64,000 nucleotides of DNA from the NCBI RefSeq assembly GCF_002813295.1, contig NZ_PHUE01000001.1, positions 3,658,001 through 3,722,000 of the forward strand, given 5' to 3'. Under the pieces are notes generated by a model. It made no database searches, was not told where the DNA came from, and saw nothing but the letters and a program-made list of their open reading frames with translations. This document shows, piece after piece, positions 7,881 to 18,047 of this stretch (positions within the stretch are counted from its first letter, which is position 1; each line of letters begins with the position of its first letter). This DNA comes from Flavobacterium sp. 5. Its GTDB lineage: Bacteria; Bacteroidota; Bacteroidia; Flavobacteriales; Flavobacteriaceae. The translations under genes and the position numbers were made by a program.

Positions 7881-7916
7881 AAAAGAGGCGATCTAGTTTT
7901 AGATAGCCTCTTTTTT
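7881..7916 (+). terminator. Rho-independent terminator of gapN
   Basis: A long stem, AAAAGAGGC-ATCTA paired with TAGAT-GCCTCTTTT (one bulge on each side), ends in a run of six T. It lies about 20 bases after the gapN stop. Confidence 0.85.
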
Positions 7917-8158
7917 GTATTAATACAGTATTGAATTTATTTTATCTTTTATGATTTTGTGACAAATAAAGGTATTATACCTACCTATGCTATTTTTGTT
8001 TAATCCTAGCGATGATGAATCGATGAAGCTGTAGAGTGGTTTAATGGGTTGTTTTTTAGTAATGTACTGGTGTTGTGCTGCTAAATTCCTTATCTTTGTT
8101 AGAGTAGTTTTTTAGTTTATTTCTAAAAATAATAATAACTACTGATTAGAATGATTAA

Positions 8159-8401
8159 AGGAATTTAATCTGTGACAAGTTTTACTTCAAAATATTTATT
8201 AGTATCAAAAAGAAAGCAAAAATAGTCGCCAAAAATTTCCACGGGTATTTACATCGCGAGCCTTATTATGTGCATCCCAAATTAAAATTCATTCCTAATA
8301 TAATTGTTAATAGCATCTCTCTTTTTATTGCTATTGCATTAATAAGTGCCATTTTGTATTTATTATGTAGCTATTTGATAAAGGCTTTTTATAATTTATA
8401 A
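8159..8401 (+). pseudogene. Small membrane-protein open frame without a proper start, possibly frameshifted
   Basis: In the 690-base gap between gapN and the M1 peptidase gene, one frame stays open for 80 codons. Its last 58 codons look protein-like: KNFHGYLHREPYYVHPKLKF, then an Asn-Ile-Ile-Val segment and a clear membrane helix ending at a TAA at 8399-8401. No ATG, GTG or TTG opens this frame. A GTG at 8172 in another frame starts MTSFTSKYLLVSKRKQK and hits a stop just where the protein-like frame begins, near an A-rich stretch at 8208-8223. A frameshift, in the genome or in the assembly, could therefore have split one small gene. The rest of the gap holds nothing else I can support. Confidence 0.35.
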
Positions 8402-8549
8402 TTATTTAAAATTCAGTATTTTAAATAATATTTGAAAGGTTGTATTTGGCTTTTTCCATGAAAAAAGTATATTTATTTTGTTACAAAAAACTTTATTTTT
8501 AGACTTACTTGTTATTATTAACCAGTAATTATCAAAAAATAAAATCAGC

Positions 8550-10427
8550 ATGATAAAAAACTTCCTTACACAGGTATCAGTTGCTCTTTTTTTTCTTGCT
8601 CAAAGTAGTTTTGCACAAGAGCTTTATATGCCAAGAAATATAAAAGAGGCTTATACCAAAGAAACCCGTTCAATGGATGGCAAACCAGGTAAAAAGTATT
8701 GGCAAAACCACGGTGCATATACAATGGATATTACCGTAAATCCTACCAACAAAACAGTTAGTGGAATCGAAACTATTGTTTATGAAAACAATAGTAATGA
8801 TACTTTGAAAAATATGGTAATCCGTTTTGTTAATAATTTGCATAAACCCTCTTCACCAAGGAGTGGGACGGTTAGTACAGATTTTTTATCTGATGGATTA
8901 ACAATTACTTCTCTCAAAATAAACGGAATTGTTTATAATGAAGATGCCAGAAAATGGGGTACAGTTGGGAATGTGAAAATGAAAAGCCCAATACTTCCTA
9001 AATCTAAGGCTACTTTAGAAATTGAGTGGAATTATCCATTATCTAAAGAGAGCGGAAGAGAAGGACAAATAGATGAATCGACTTTTTATGTAGCATATAG
9101 CTATCCTAGAGTATCTGTATTCGATGATTATAATAAATGGGACAGATTGCCTCACACGGATCGTCAAGAGTTTTATAATGACTTTAATGACTATGTTTAT
9201 TCGGTTAAGGCTCCTAAGAATTATGTAGTGTACGGAACAGGTGATTTGTTAAATCCTGATGCCGTTTTAAATCCTGAGTTTTCGGCTCGTTTAAAGAAAT
9301 CGTATACTTCAGATGATATTACGCATATTGCTAATGAGCAGGAAATGAAAGAAGGACGAGTTACCCTTCAAAATGATTGGAATACTTGGAAATTTCAAGC
9401 AAATAATATTACCGATGTGTGTTTTGGTTTAAGTAATCATTATTTGTGGGATGCAGGTAGTGTGATCGTAGATTCGAAAACCAAACGTCGCACCAGTACA
9501 CAAGCTGCTTATGATGTAAAAGGAACAGATTTTATCAACTCTGTTAAAAACAATAATTATGCATTGGCATGGTTTTCTAACAATTGGCCAGGAGTTCCAT
9601 ACCCATTTTCAAAAATGACCGCTTTTCAGGGATTTGCAGATATGGAGTATCCTATGATGGTTAATGATTCTCAAATGGGAGATCCGGTTTTTGCTCAATT
9701 GGTACAAGATCATGAAATTGCTCATACTTATTTTCCTTTTTATATGGGGATAAATGAAACTAGATATGCTTTTATGGACGAAGGTTGGGCTACTACTTTT
9801 GAATATCTTATTGGTATAGCCGAACACGGAAAAGAAGCTGCTGATAAATTTTATAAAGAATTCAGGGTTGAGCATTACATTAATGACGCTTCAACCGAAG
9901 AAGATCAACCGATAATTTCAATGTCGACGCAGGTTTCAGATGCGGGTTATGGTAATAACTCTTATGGAAAAGCTTCCCTATCTTATATTGCTTTGAAGGA
10001 TTTACTTGGAGATGATCAATTCAAAAAATCACTTCATTTTTATATGGATACCTGGAACGGAAAACATCCTATCCCGTGGGACTTTTTTAATTGTATGAAT
10101 AGCAGTTCAGGCAAAAATTTAAATTGGTTTTTCAATAATTGGTTTTTCACGAATAATTATATTGATTTGGCTATTGATAAAGTAGAACAATCCAAAGGCA
10201 CTATTTCGATTAAAAATGTAGGAGGTTTTGCGATTCCTTTTGATGTTGTTGTCGTTTACAAAGATGATTCAAAAGCGGTTCTACACCAAAAACCATCCAT
10301 TTGGGAAACGAATCAAAAAAGTACTGTGATTTCTTTTAAAGTTGATAAAATAATAAAATCGATTTCTGTTGATAATGGTATATTTATGGATGCTACTCTG
10401 TTAAATAATATATGGAATAATCAATAA
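8550..10427 (+). CDS. Secreted M1-family (gluzincin) metallopeptidase
   Basis: A 625-residue protein with a signal peptide (residues 1-22, cleavage near FAQ). Residues 50-290 form the beta-rich N-terminal domain of M1 aminopeptidases, and the catalytic domain follows. The zinc motif is His388-Glu389-x-x-His392, then 18 residues, then Glu411 (in DEGWAT), the canonical M1 spacing. A C-terminal extension of about 130 residues resembles a beta-sandwich with GGFAIPFDV. The substrate is not predictable. The next gene, a cytochrome c, lies 140 bases away behind its own promoter element. Parts of this C-terminus recur as decayed copies near 11.1-11.4 kb. Confidence 0.88.
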   Translation: MIKNFLTQVSVALFFLAQSSFAQELYMPRNIKEAYTKETRSMDGKPGKKYWQNHGAYTMDITVNPTNKTVSGIETIVYENNSNDTLKNMVIRFVNNLHKPSSPRSGTVSTDFLSDGLTITSLKINGIVYNEDARKWGTVGNVKMKSPILPKSKATLEIEWNYPLSKESGREGQIDESTFYVAYSYPRVSVFDDYNKWDRLPHTDRQEFYNDFNDYVYSVKAPKNYVVYGTGDLLNPDAVLNPEFSARLKKSYTSDDITHIANEQEMKEGRVTLQNDWNTWKFQANNITDVCFGLSNHYLWDAGSVIVDSKTKRRTSTQAAYDVKGTDFINSVKNNNYALAWFSNNWPGVPYPFSKMTAFQGFADMEYPMMVNDSQMGDPVFAQLVQDHEIAHTYFPFYMGINETRYAFMDEGWATTFEYLIGIAEHGKEAADKFYKEFRVEHYINDASTEEDQPIISMSTQVSDAGYGNNSYGKASLSYIALKDLLGDDQFKKSLHFYMDTWNGKHPIPWDFFNCMNSSSGKNLNWFFNNWFFTNNYIDLAIDKVEQSKGTISIKNVGGFAIPFDVVVVYKDDSKAVLHQKPSIWETNQKSTVISFKVDKIIKSISVDNGIFMDATLLNNIWNNQ

Positions 10428-10535
10428 AATTGCTTTTTATTTGATATTTACTAATTTTTGTATTTTATTTTGGTTTTTATTCAAAGTTTGTTCGTTTTCA
10501 TGATAAATATCAGTTTTAGTGCTATAACGTTTTCT

Positions 10536-10543
10536 TAAATTTG
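10536..10543 (+). promoter_or_regulatory. Promoter -7 element of the cytochrome c gene
   Basis: TAAATTTG is an exact match to the Bacteroidota -7 consensus TAnnTTTG and lies 25 bases before the start codon at 10568. No TTG is found at the usual -33 position, so only the -7 half is supported. Confidence 0.4.
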
Positions 10544-10567
10544 ATGTATAATTTAATAGCACAGATC

Positions 10568-10969
10568 ATGAAAGCAAATTTTAAATTTTTAGCACTATTA
10601 ACTTTACTAATTACAACAGGAACAAAGAGTATAGCTCAGGAAATAAGCTGGTATGCTCCTGAATATTCTAATTCATTACAAAATCCATTTGTAGGAAATC
10701 AAAAGGCAACAGATGGAGGGGGAGAAATATTCAATCAGATGTGTGTGCTGTGTCACGGTGTAAAAGGACAAGGAAACGGGGAAGCGGGGCGTACACTGCA
10801 GCCACATCCTGCTAATTTTACTGCTCTGAATGTAAAGAATCAAACAGATGGTGCTATTTTTTGGAAAATAACCAATGGCAATGCACCTATGGCTACTTAC
10901 TTTGAAATTTTAACAGATGATCAACGATGGAAGTTGGTCAACTATATACGAGAATTAGAAAAAAAATAA
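10568..10969 (+). CDS. Periplasmic c-type cytochrome (monohaem)
   Basis: 133 residues when started at the ATG at 10568, which gives a clean signal peptide ending near SIAQ; an upstream in-frame ATG at 10541 would only add nine residues before it. The haem-binding motif is Cys59-Val-Leu-Cys62-His63 and the distal Met is probably in NAPMATYF, the usual layout of class I cytochrome c (cbb3 subunit III-like fold). It is an electron carrier of the periplasm; the partner is unknown. A terminator follows. The last codons plus terminator are duplicated 460 bases downstream. Confidence 0.87.
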   Translation: MKANFKFLALLTLLITTGTKSIAQEISWYAPEYSNSLQNPFVGNQKATDGGGEIFNQMCVLCHGVKGQGNGEAGRTLQPHPANFTALNVKNQTDGAIFWKITNGNAPMATYFEILTDDQRWKLVNYIRELEKK

Positions 10970-11004
10970 TTTTGAATTAGTAACCGAATAATTTTTTTTT
11001 AAAG

Positions 11005-11049
11005 AAAACCGTTACGACTTATTAATTTAAGTAGCAGCGGTTTTTTTTT
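11005..11049 (+). terminator. Terminator of the cytochrome c gene
   Basis: The AAAACCG/CGGTTTT stem base, with inner pairing through ACTTA and TAAGT, is followed by nine T. A diverged copy is present at 11457-11500. Confidence 0.75.
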
Positions 11050-11114
11050 ATTTGCATGTACTAGTAGATGAAAAATAATTTTAGATAGCCACACTAAAGA
11101 GTTTTTACGGAATT

Positions 11115-11500
11115 GAAGTATGTGATTTATGAAAAAATACAACAAATTTAGCTGTAATCAATAAAATAATAACATTAGTTTCTTTCGATAATGATGTATT
11201 TATAGATGTTAGTTCGTTAAAAGTTTTGATTTATAATTTATTTAAATGTGTTTTAATTGAATATTTGACAAATATGATGTAGTATATTGTTTTTTGTTTG
11301 ATGATAATGTAATTTTGCACGAAATATCAGATTTTATTTTTTGTGTTAGCAAAAGCCATAATTCCGGTATCCCTTTGAAATTTAAATAGATAATAAATCA
11401 TATATAAGAATTAGAAAAAATAGTTTTGAATTAGTACCTGAAAATATTTTTTTAAGAAAAAACCGCTACTACTTATCATGTAAGGAGTAACGGTTTTTTT
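11115..11500 (+). pseudogene. Decayed duplicate of the M1-peptidase tail and cytochrome c tail
   Basis: Bases from about 11157 to 11220 align without gaps to the end of the M1 peptidase gene (about 10341-10404), with roughly 49 of 64 positions identical. The same frame encodes a similar peptide (INKII, then SFDNDVFIDV, against VDKII and SVDNGIFMDA). Bases 11400-11500 repeat the end of the cytochrome c gene and its terminator (10944-11049): ATAT-A-GAATTAGAAAAAA, TTTTGAATTAGTA, then the ACCG stem. Between them, near 11361-11390, SGIPLKF recalls the GGFAIPFDV segment of the peptidase. This looks like an old tandem duplication whose second copy was largely deleted. The rest of the 630-base gap before the M13 gene shows no intact gene. 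Confidence 0.6.
11457..11500. terminator. Terminator within the decayed duplicate
   Basis: AAAAAACCGCTACT pairs with AGTAACGGTTTTTT with one mismatch and is flanked by A- and T-runs on both sides, so it can work in both directions. It may now serve the convergent M13 peptidase gene, which ends at 11601. Confidence 0.65.
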
Positions 11501-11600
11501 GTGAATAAAATCTATTTATAGCTTTTAATAAAATTAGAATTTCATATTTTTAATGTGATTCCAATTTAATTAAATGGTTTGGTTGTTAAATTTAGTTTTT

Positions 11601-13637
11601 TTACCAAATCTGAACTCTTAAAGTCTTTGGTTGCCACATTTTGCTTCCTTCTTTGATGTTAAATGCTTTGTAGAATTCTGGTGTATTTGCTAATGGTCCA
11701 TTAACTCTAAATTGTGGAGGTGAATGTACGTCTGTCATTATTTGTTGTGATAAAGATTCCTTAGTTGCATTTACCATCCAAGCATATCCATAAGCCAAAA
11801 AATAACGTTTTTCAGGTGTCAGACCACTAACAATCTCTTTGGTTTTGTATTGTTTCGTTTTTTTAAATGCTTCAAAACCCATAATAACACCACCTAAATC
11901 GGCAATATTTTCTCCTTGATTTGAATCTCCGTTAACATGTTTGCCGCCTTCAATTTCAAATTTATTAAATTGCTCTACAATTAATTTGGTTTTGGCTTTG
12001 AACTTGGTATAATCTTCCTTTGTCCACCAATTGTTTAAGTTTCCTTTATCATCATATTGGCTTCCTATGTCGTCAAATCCATGAGTAATTTCATGTCCGA
12101 ATGTTGAACCACCAATGATTCCATAAAGAATAGCATCATCCGGCATTCTTCCTTCAAAACCTGGGACTATAATATTGCAAGCAGGTACACAAATTTCGTT
12201 ATTGACAGGGTTGTAATAAGCATTATACGTTTGAGGATATAAAAGCCATTCTGTTCTATCAACAGGTTTCCCAAACTTATTAATCATATAAGTATAATTC
12301 CATCGATTAACAGATTTTATATTGTTGATATATGCTGTTTTATCGATAATAATCGAACTTAAATCCTTCCACTTGTCAGGATATCCAACCTTCATTACTA
12401 TTTTATTTAATTTATTTAGAGCTTTTCCCTTTGTGGTTTCACTCATCCAATCTAACTTTTTGATACGTTCTGCATACACATCGCGGACATTATTTCCTAT
12501 TTCAAGAAGTTTTTCTTTGGTACCTTTTGGCAAATATTCATCGATATATACTTGTCCAATTAATTCACCTAATCCTTCGTCTGTTTGTCTTACGATTCTT
12601 TTCCAGCGTGGTTTTTGTTTTTTAATTCCATTCATCACAGTGCTAAAGAAATAGAAATTTTGACGCTCAATATCTTTATTCAAATAAGCTGCATACGAAT
12701 TGAATAAATCCCATTTTAGATACGTTTTCCATTCGTCAATTGTGTAACTTTTTAGTGCAGCATTTAATCCTTTATAAAATTCCGGTTGACCAACAATTAC
12801 AGTATCGGCATTTTTAATATTTAAATTGGTAAACATTATTTTCCAATCAATGTCTGGAGTAAGTTTATTCAGTTGGGTAACTGACATTTTATTATAGTTC
12901 TTATTTGGATCCCGAAGATCTTCCAGTTTTCTGGAATTCTTTGCTAATTCAGTTTCCAATTTCATTACGATTGTAGCATTTTCAGAAGAAATATTTTTAT
13001 TTTCTCCACATAATTCAAATATTTTAGCAATATGTTTTACATATTCCTTTCTAATATTTTTGGTTTCAGCATCAGTATCAAAATAATAACTACGCTGTCC
13101 TAGTCCTAATCCACCTTGATTAATAAACAAAGCATTTTTTGAACTTATTTTGTCATCTTGACTTACACCAAAACTAAAGGCAGGTGTTGTACCAGTAGTT
13201 TGAAAATAAGCAATTGTTTGCAATAAACTTGATACGTCTTTTATATTGTCAATCTTAGAAATTTCATTTTTAAGAGGTGTAATTCCAAGTTTATCAATAG
13301 TGATTGAATCCATTCCTGAAGCATAGAAATCACCAATTTTTTGTTTATTACTCCCTTTGTCAGCATTAGATTCGGCAGATTTTAGGCAGATAGTTTTAAT
13401 TTGATTATTAATCGTATCCTGAATTATTCTGACAATTCCATTACTTTTTTCAGAAGAAGGTATAGGATTCTTTTTGAACCAACCTCCATTAGCGTAATTA
13501 AAAAAATCATCTGATGGATTGACAGTTGTATCCCTATTGGTAAGTAATGGGTCAACAAATGCAGTGTCTTTTTTATTACAACTAGCTATGCTTAATGTAA
13601 TTATTGAAAAAAGGGTAATTTTGGTAATTATTTTCAT
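11601..13637 (-). CDS. M13 family metallopeptidase (neprilysin/PepO-like) lipoprotein
   Basis: 678 residues from the ATG at 13637; an in-frame TTG two codons upstream is a less likely start. The N-terminus is a lipoprotein signal (LSIASC) followed by NKKD without an acidic cluster, which suggests a periplasm-facing anchor. The family domains are complete: the M13 N-terminal helical domain, then the zinc motif His515-Glu516-Ile-Thr-His519, the third ligand Glu576 in GENIADLGG, and the C-terminal NGPLANTPEFYKAF segment. Such enzymes cleave small peptides in the envelope. The gene stands alone, with its own upstream region of about 160 bases. Confidence 0.92.
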   Translation of the reverse strand: MKIITKITLFSIITLSIASCNKKDTAFVDPLLTNRDTTVNPSDDFFNYANGGWFKKNPIPSSEKSNGIVRIIQDTINNQIKTICLKSAESNADKGSNKQKIGDFYASGMDSITIDKLGITPLKNEISKIDNIKDVSSLLQTIAYFQTTGTTPAFSFGVSQDDKISSKNALFINQGGLGLGQRSYYFDTDAETKNIRKEYVKHIAKIFELCGENKNISSENATIVMKLETELAKNSRKLEDLRDPNKNYNKMSVTQLNKLTPDIDWKIMFTNLNIKNADTVIVGQPEFYKGLNAALKSYTIDEWKTYLKWDLFNSYAAYLNKDIERQNFYFFSTVMNGIKKQKPRWKRIVRQTDEGLGELIGQVYIDEYLPKGTKEKLLEIGNNVRDVYAERIKKLDWMSETTKGKALNKLNKIVMKVGYPDKWKDLSSIIIDKTAYINNIKSVNRWNYTYMINKFGKPVDRTEWLLYPQTYNAYYNPVNNEICVPACNIIVPGFEGRMPDDAILYGIIGGSTFGHEITHGFDDIGSQYDDKGNLNNWWTKEDYTKFKAKTKLIVEQFNKFEIEGGKHVNGDSNQGENIADLGGVIMGFEAFKKTKQYKTKEIVSGLTPEKRYFLAYGYAWMVNATKESLSQQIMTDVHSPPQFRVNGPLANTPEFYKAFNIKEGSKMWQPKTLRVQIW

Positions 13638-13797
13638 GTACAATAGATTTAGTAAAGAATTAGTATTAAATTAAAGAAAAAATGTTACAATAGATACTGA
13701 TTTTGTTTGTAATATTTTTACATATAAGTTTTAAATTATTGAATGGAAGTACATACTAGTTTGGAATTCTTGACATTGTATTTAAAATAGTAATATA

Positions 13798-13841
13798 AAA
13801 AAGCAACCCTGAAAATCAATTATTTTCAAGGTTGCTTTTTT
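13798..13841 (-). terminator. Terminator of the alcohol dehydrogenase gene
   Basis: AAGCAACC and GGTTGCTT pair as the stem base with an additional TGAAAAT/ATTTTCA inner stem. The minus strand continues into six T. It lies 49 bases beyond the stop of the gene at 13890. Confidence 0.8.
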
Positions 13842-13889
13842 AGTAAAAAATTAAAAATTCTTATTTAGCTTTAAATCTTAGCAATTTTT

Positions 13890-14948
13890 TTATCCTTTAA
13901 GCGAAGCCATATCAATTACAAAACGGTAGCGAACATCACTTTTCAGCATTCTTTCATACGCTTCATTAATGTCCTGCATTTTGATTAATTCAATTTCCGA
14001 AACAATATTGTGTTCACCACAAAAGTCAAGCATTTCCTGAGTTTCGGCAATACCACCAATCAAAGATCCTGCTACTGATTTTCTTCCCATAATCATCGGA
14101 ACAGTGTTCAAAAATGGATCTAACGGTCCTAAATACCCAACTAAAACCAAAGTTCCATTCGTATTCAAAGTCCCAACATATGGATTCACATCATGGATGT
14201 AAGGAACCGTATCTATAATCAAATCAAATTTTCCATTTACAGAATTCATTTGATTATCATCTGTCGAGATAATTACAGCATCTGCACCCAAATCGAAAGC
14301 ATCTTTTTCTTTACCAGGGCTTCTTGAAAAAAGTGTTACTTCGGCACCTAATCCTTTAGCCAGCTTGATACCCATGTGACCCAATCCGCCTAGACCAACA
14401 ACAGCTACTTTACTTCCTTTCCCTACTTTCCAATGGCGAAGAGGAGACCAAGTCGTGATTCCTGCACATAATAAAGGTGCTGTAGCAGCCAAATCAAGAT
14501 TGCCAGGCACTTTTAAAACGAAGTGCTCATCAACCACAATTTTTTCTGAATAACCGCCAAGAGTCATCCCGCCCAAATGTTTGTCAGGAGCATTGTAAGT
14601 TCCGACCCAACCATTCGAACAATATTGCTCTAAATCTTGCTTGCAATTATCGCAAGTGTGGCAAGAATCTACTAAACATCCAACGGCAGCAAAATCACCT
14701 ACTTTTAGTTTGGTAACTTCACTTCCTATGCTGGTCACTTTTCCAACAATTTCATGACCTGGTACGGCTGGATAAGTGGTGAAACCCCAATCATTTCTTG
14801 CGGTGTGCAAATCGGAGTGGCAAACACCACAATACAAAATGTCAATTTCAATATCTTTTACAGTCAGACTTCTGCGTTGTATTCCCATTTGTTCCAAAGG
14901 AGCATCAGCGGATTCCGTACCGTATGCTTTTACATTCGTTGTTCCCAT
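13890..14948 (-). CDS. Zinc-dependent NAD(P) alcohol dehydrogenase (YahK/cinnamyl-alcohol type)
   Basis: A 352-residue medium-chain dehydrogenase. The catalytic zinc site is in CGVCHSDLH and GHEIVG, the structural zinc cysteines in CHTCDNCKQDLEQYC, and the Rossmann loop is GLGGLGHMGIKLAKG. The family reduces a wide range of aldehydes, usually with NADPH. It lies near an AraC regulator, an aldo/keto reductase and a cupin, a combination suggesting response to reactive aldehydes. It is transcribed in the same direction as the AraC gene but separated by 250 bases, so it likely has its own promoter. Confidence 0.9.
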   Translation of the reverse strand: MGTTNVKAYGTESADAPLEQMGIQRRSLTVKDIEIDILYCGVCHSDLHTARNDWGFTTYPAVPGHEIVGKVTSIGSEVTKLKVGDFAAVGCLVDSCHTCDNCKQDLEQYCSNGWVGTYNAPDKHLGGMTLGGYSEKIVVDEHFVLKVPGNLDLAATAPLLCAGITTWSPLRHWKVGKGSKVAVVGLGGLGHMGIKLAKGLGAEVTLFSRSPGKEKDAFDLGADAVIISTDDNQMNSVNGKFDLIIDTVPYIHDVNPYVGTLNTNGTLVLVGYLGPLDPFLNTVPMIMGRKSVAGSLIGGIAETQEMLDFCGEHNIVSEIELIKMQDINEAYERMLKSDVRYRFVIDMASLKG

Positions 14949-15197
14949 ATTTAAAATTTTAAATTAGTTTTTTAAAGTGTATTTTTAAAGATAGTATTGT
15001 TCTTAATTGGTGGGCAGGTTTTGTGAATTTTATCAGAATCATTGTAATTAAAACGGAGCACATTTTGAGGATGTATGTTCCATATAATGAGTTGTATAAC
15101 ACTTAACGTAAATATACCACATAAAAATCAATTCTTTTATCTGTATTGAGTTAACTTATTGTTTTTTAATGTTTTGAACTGATTTTATAAAGATCTT

Positions 15198-16094
15198 TTA
15201 ATTTAAAAACCGATATTCATTTGGTGTATATCCAGTCGATTTTTTGAACATTCGGTTAAAGTGTTGCGGATATTTAAAACCCAATTCAAAAGCAATTTGA
15301 CTAACGGTTTTTTCAACATCAAAAATTCGTTCTTTAGCAAGGTCAACTATTTTTAATTGAATGTGTTCCTGAGCCGTTTTTCCAGTTTCTTTTTTGATTA
15401 AATCACCAAAATAATTAGCAGAAAGATGCAAACAATCGGCAAAATAACTAACTGAAGGAAGTCCCAAATTATTAGGGTTTTCAGACTTAAAATAGTCGCT
15501 AAGCAAATGCTCAAATCGTGATACAACACCAGTATTCAAATTTTCCCTCGTTATAAACTGCCTGTCATAAAAACGCACACAGTAATTCAGTAGTAATTCA
15601 ATACTGTTGATAATGATGCCTTTACTATGCTTGTCTATGGTTTGTTCCAGTTCGAATTTAATTTTATCAAACAACTCTTTTATAATCTGACGTTCTTTTT
15701 CAGACAAATGCAAAGCTTCGGTTATTTCATAAGAAAAGAAAGAATACGTATCCATTCGTTTATTCAATTCGCTCCCTTTTAGTAAATCAGGATGGAAAAG
15801 CAGTCCTAAACCAGTCGGTTTGTAATTAGCATCATTGTTTATTTCCATGACTTGCCCAGGTCCAATAAAAACAAGCGTTCCTTCTTCATAATCATACGTA
15901 TTTCGACCGTATTTTATCTCTCCGCAATCTCCTTCTTTTAAGTAAATACTATAAAAAGCCAAGTTCATTCGAACATTATTCGGAAGTTGTTTGCTAGTAG
16001 TATTATCAAAAACACTAACCAAAGGATGAATCGTTTCGATCCCCTTTAAAGCATTGTATTCTGATATTTTGTCAATTTTTAGAATAGTGTTCAT
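15198..16094 (-). CDS. AraC family transcriptional regulator
   Basis: 298 residues: an N-terminal cupin-like ligand domain and, in the last 100 residues, the double helix-turn-helix typical of AraC (LSANYFGDLIKKETGKTA for the first, VSQIAFELGFKYPQHFNRMFKKSTG for the second). The gene is divergent from the aldo/keto reductase gene, and the region between them carries the promoter for that gene. It is likely the regulator of the aldehyde-detoxification group. A CAAATATA element (minus-strand -7 type) is at 16119-16126, 25 bases before the start. Confidence 0.9.
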   Translation of the reverse strand: MNTILKIDKISEYNALKGIETIHPLVSVFDNTTSKQLPNNVRMNLAFYSIYLKEGDCGEIKYGRNTYDYEEGTLVFIGPGQVMEINNDANYKPTGLGLLFHPDLLKGSELNKRMDTYSFFSYEITEALHLSEKERQIIKELFDKIKFELEQTIDKHSKGIIINSIELLLNYCVRFYDRQFITRENLNTGVVSRFEHLLSDYFKSENPNNLGLPSVSYFADCLHLSANYFGDLIKKETGKTAQEHIQLKIVDLAKERIFDVEKTVSQIAFELGFKYPQHFNRMFKKSTGYTPNEYRFLN

Positions 16095-16192
16095 CGCCTT
16101 TTCTTTACATTTATACTACAAATATACAGTGCATATAATTAGATTGTTAGTCCAAAGACTCAAATCAGTAATAATGGTACTAACATCCGTAA

Positions 16193-17248
<1,056 letters not shown>

Positions 17249-17277
17249 AAGAGGGATCAATTATTAAAAAATAAAAA

Positions 17278-17406
17278 TTAACCACATAGAGACATAGAAA
17301 AAAAAGAATTGGATAGCCAAATTCTTCGGATCACATAGCTATGTTTGTCTTCAATAAAGTGAAATGCCTTTAGAAATTGATTAAATCTATGTTTCTATGT
17401 GGTTAA
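17278..17406. repeat. Intergenic inverted repeat with 20-bp arms
   Basis: TTAACCACATAGAGACATAG at 17278-17297 is complementary to CTATGTTTCTATGTGGTTAA at 17387-17406 with one mismatch. The 89-base interior contains a further palindrome, CATAGCTATG (17334-17343). The layout resembles a small non-autonomous element or dispersed flavobacterial repeat; no coding capacity is present. Confidence 0.6.
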
Positions 17407-17443
17407 AAAACAAACGAACTATTAATAGATTAAAAAATATAAA

Positions 17444-17848
17444 ATGGATTTAGAAAACATCATTTTTCCTAAGGGAGAAAAATTATCAAACGATTGGTTT
17501 ACAGGAAATGCATTTTTGACACCGCTTCTAGGGAGCGATGCGAATAATGAGTACTCGATAGGAAGTGTTTATTTTGAAAAAGGAGCAAGAACCAATTGGC
17601 ACACGCACCCCAAAGGACAAGTGCTGATTGTAACTTCTGGAAAAGGTTTTTATCAGGAAAAAGGGAAGCCTGCACGAGTAATAACCAAAGGCGATGTTGT
17701 AAATATTCCAGAAGATTTAGAACATTGGCACGGCGCTTCGGCAGAGACCGAAATGATACACATTGCCATTACCAATTGCAAAAACAATGTTTTTGTAGAT
17801 TGGTTAAAACCTGTCAATACAGAAGAATACGCTGAAGCAAACAGCTAA
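17444..17848 (+). CDS. Cupin domain protein
   Basis: A 134-residue single cupin. Metal-binding residues are visible in motif 1 (NWHTHPKGQVLIVTSGKG) and in motif 2 (VNIPEDLEHWHGASAETEM). It belongs to the small cupins often found beside aldo/keto reductases and carboxymuconolactone decarboxylase-like proteins. It is cytoplasmic, with no signal peptide. The enzymatic activity cannot be told from sequence; quercetinase-like oxygenase or isomerase roles are known in the superfamily. Likely part of the same stress regulon as the reductases upstream. Confidence 0.85.
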   Translation: MDLENIIFPKGEKLSNDWFTGNAFLTPLLGSDANNEYSIGSVYFEKGARTNWHTHPKGQVLIVTSGKGFYQEKGKPARVITKGDVVNIPEDLEHWHGASAETEMIHIAITNCKNNVFVDWLKPVNTEEYAEANS

Positions 17849-17956
17849 AATCAAAAGTATTCAATTGCGAAAGCGATCGAAATAATTACCTGCCAAAAAT
17901 CTCTAAATACAATAAAGTGTTTGGATATTTTTTTTTAGGAGCAGAAAATCCGTTTT

Positions 17957-18047
17957 CAAAAAAGCCTTTAGTCCCGCTGTACACTATATCTTTTTATCCC
18001 GAAAAAAAATCGGGATAAAAAGGATGCCGTTTCCATCGGGGCTAGAC
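17957..18047. repeat. Dispersed flavobacterial palindromic element
   Basis: The element has outer borders AAGCCTTTAGTCCCGC and GGGGCTAGA and a central stem CTTTTTATCCCGA/TCGGGATAAAAAG (about 17990-18022). I know near-identical elements from the intergenic regions of many Flavobacterium genomes, where the loop and stem tip vary. It could be an RNA motif or a REP-like unit. The rest of the 500-base gap (17849-18354) holds only a loose inverted repeat near 18058-18110 (GTTTTTTAGAAGA and TCTTC...CAAAAAAC). Confidence 0.65.

Noticed and set aside
9609..9875. Minus-strand frames inside the peptidase and glycosidase genes
   Set aside because: They mirror the strongly supported plus-strand genes and show no independent signals.
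17278..17406. Complete insertion sequence
   Set aside because: The interior of 89 bases cannot encode a transposase; at most it is a miniature or dispersed repeat.
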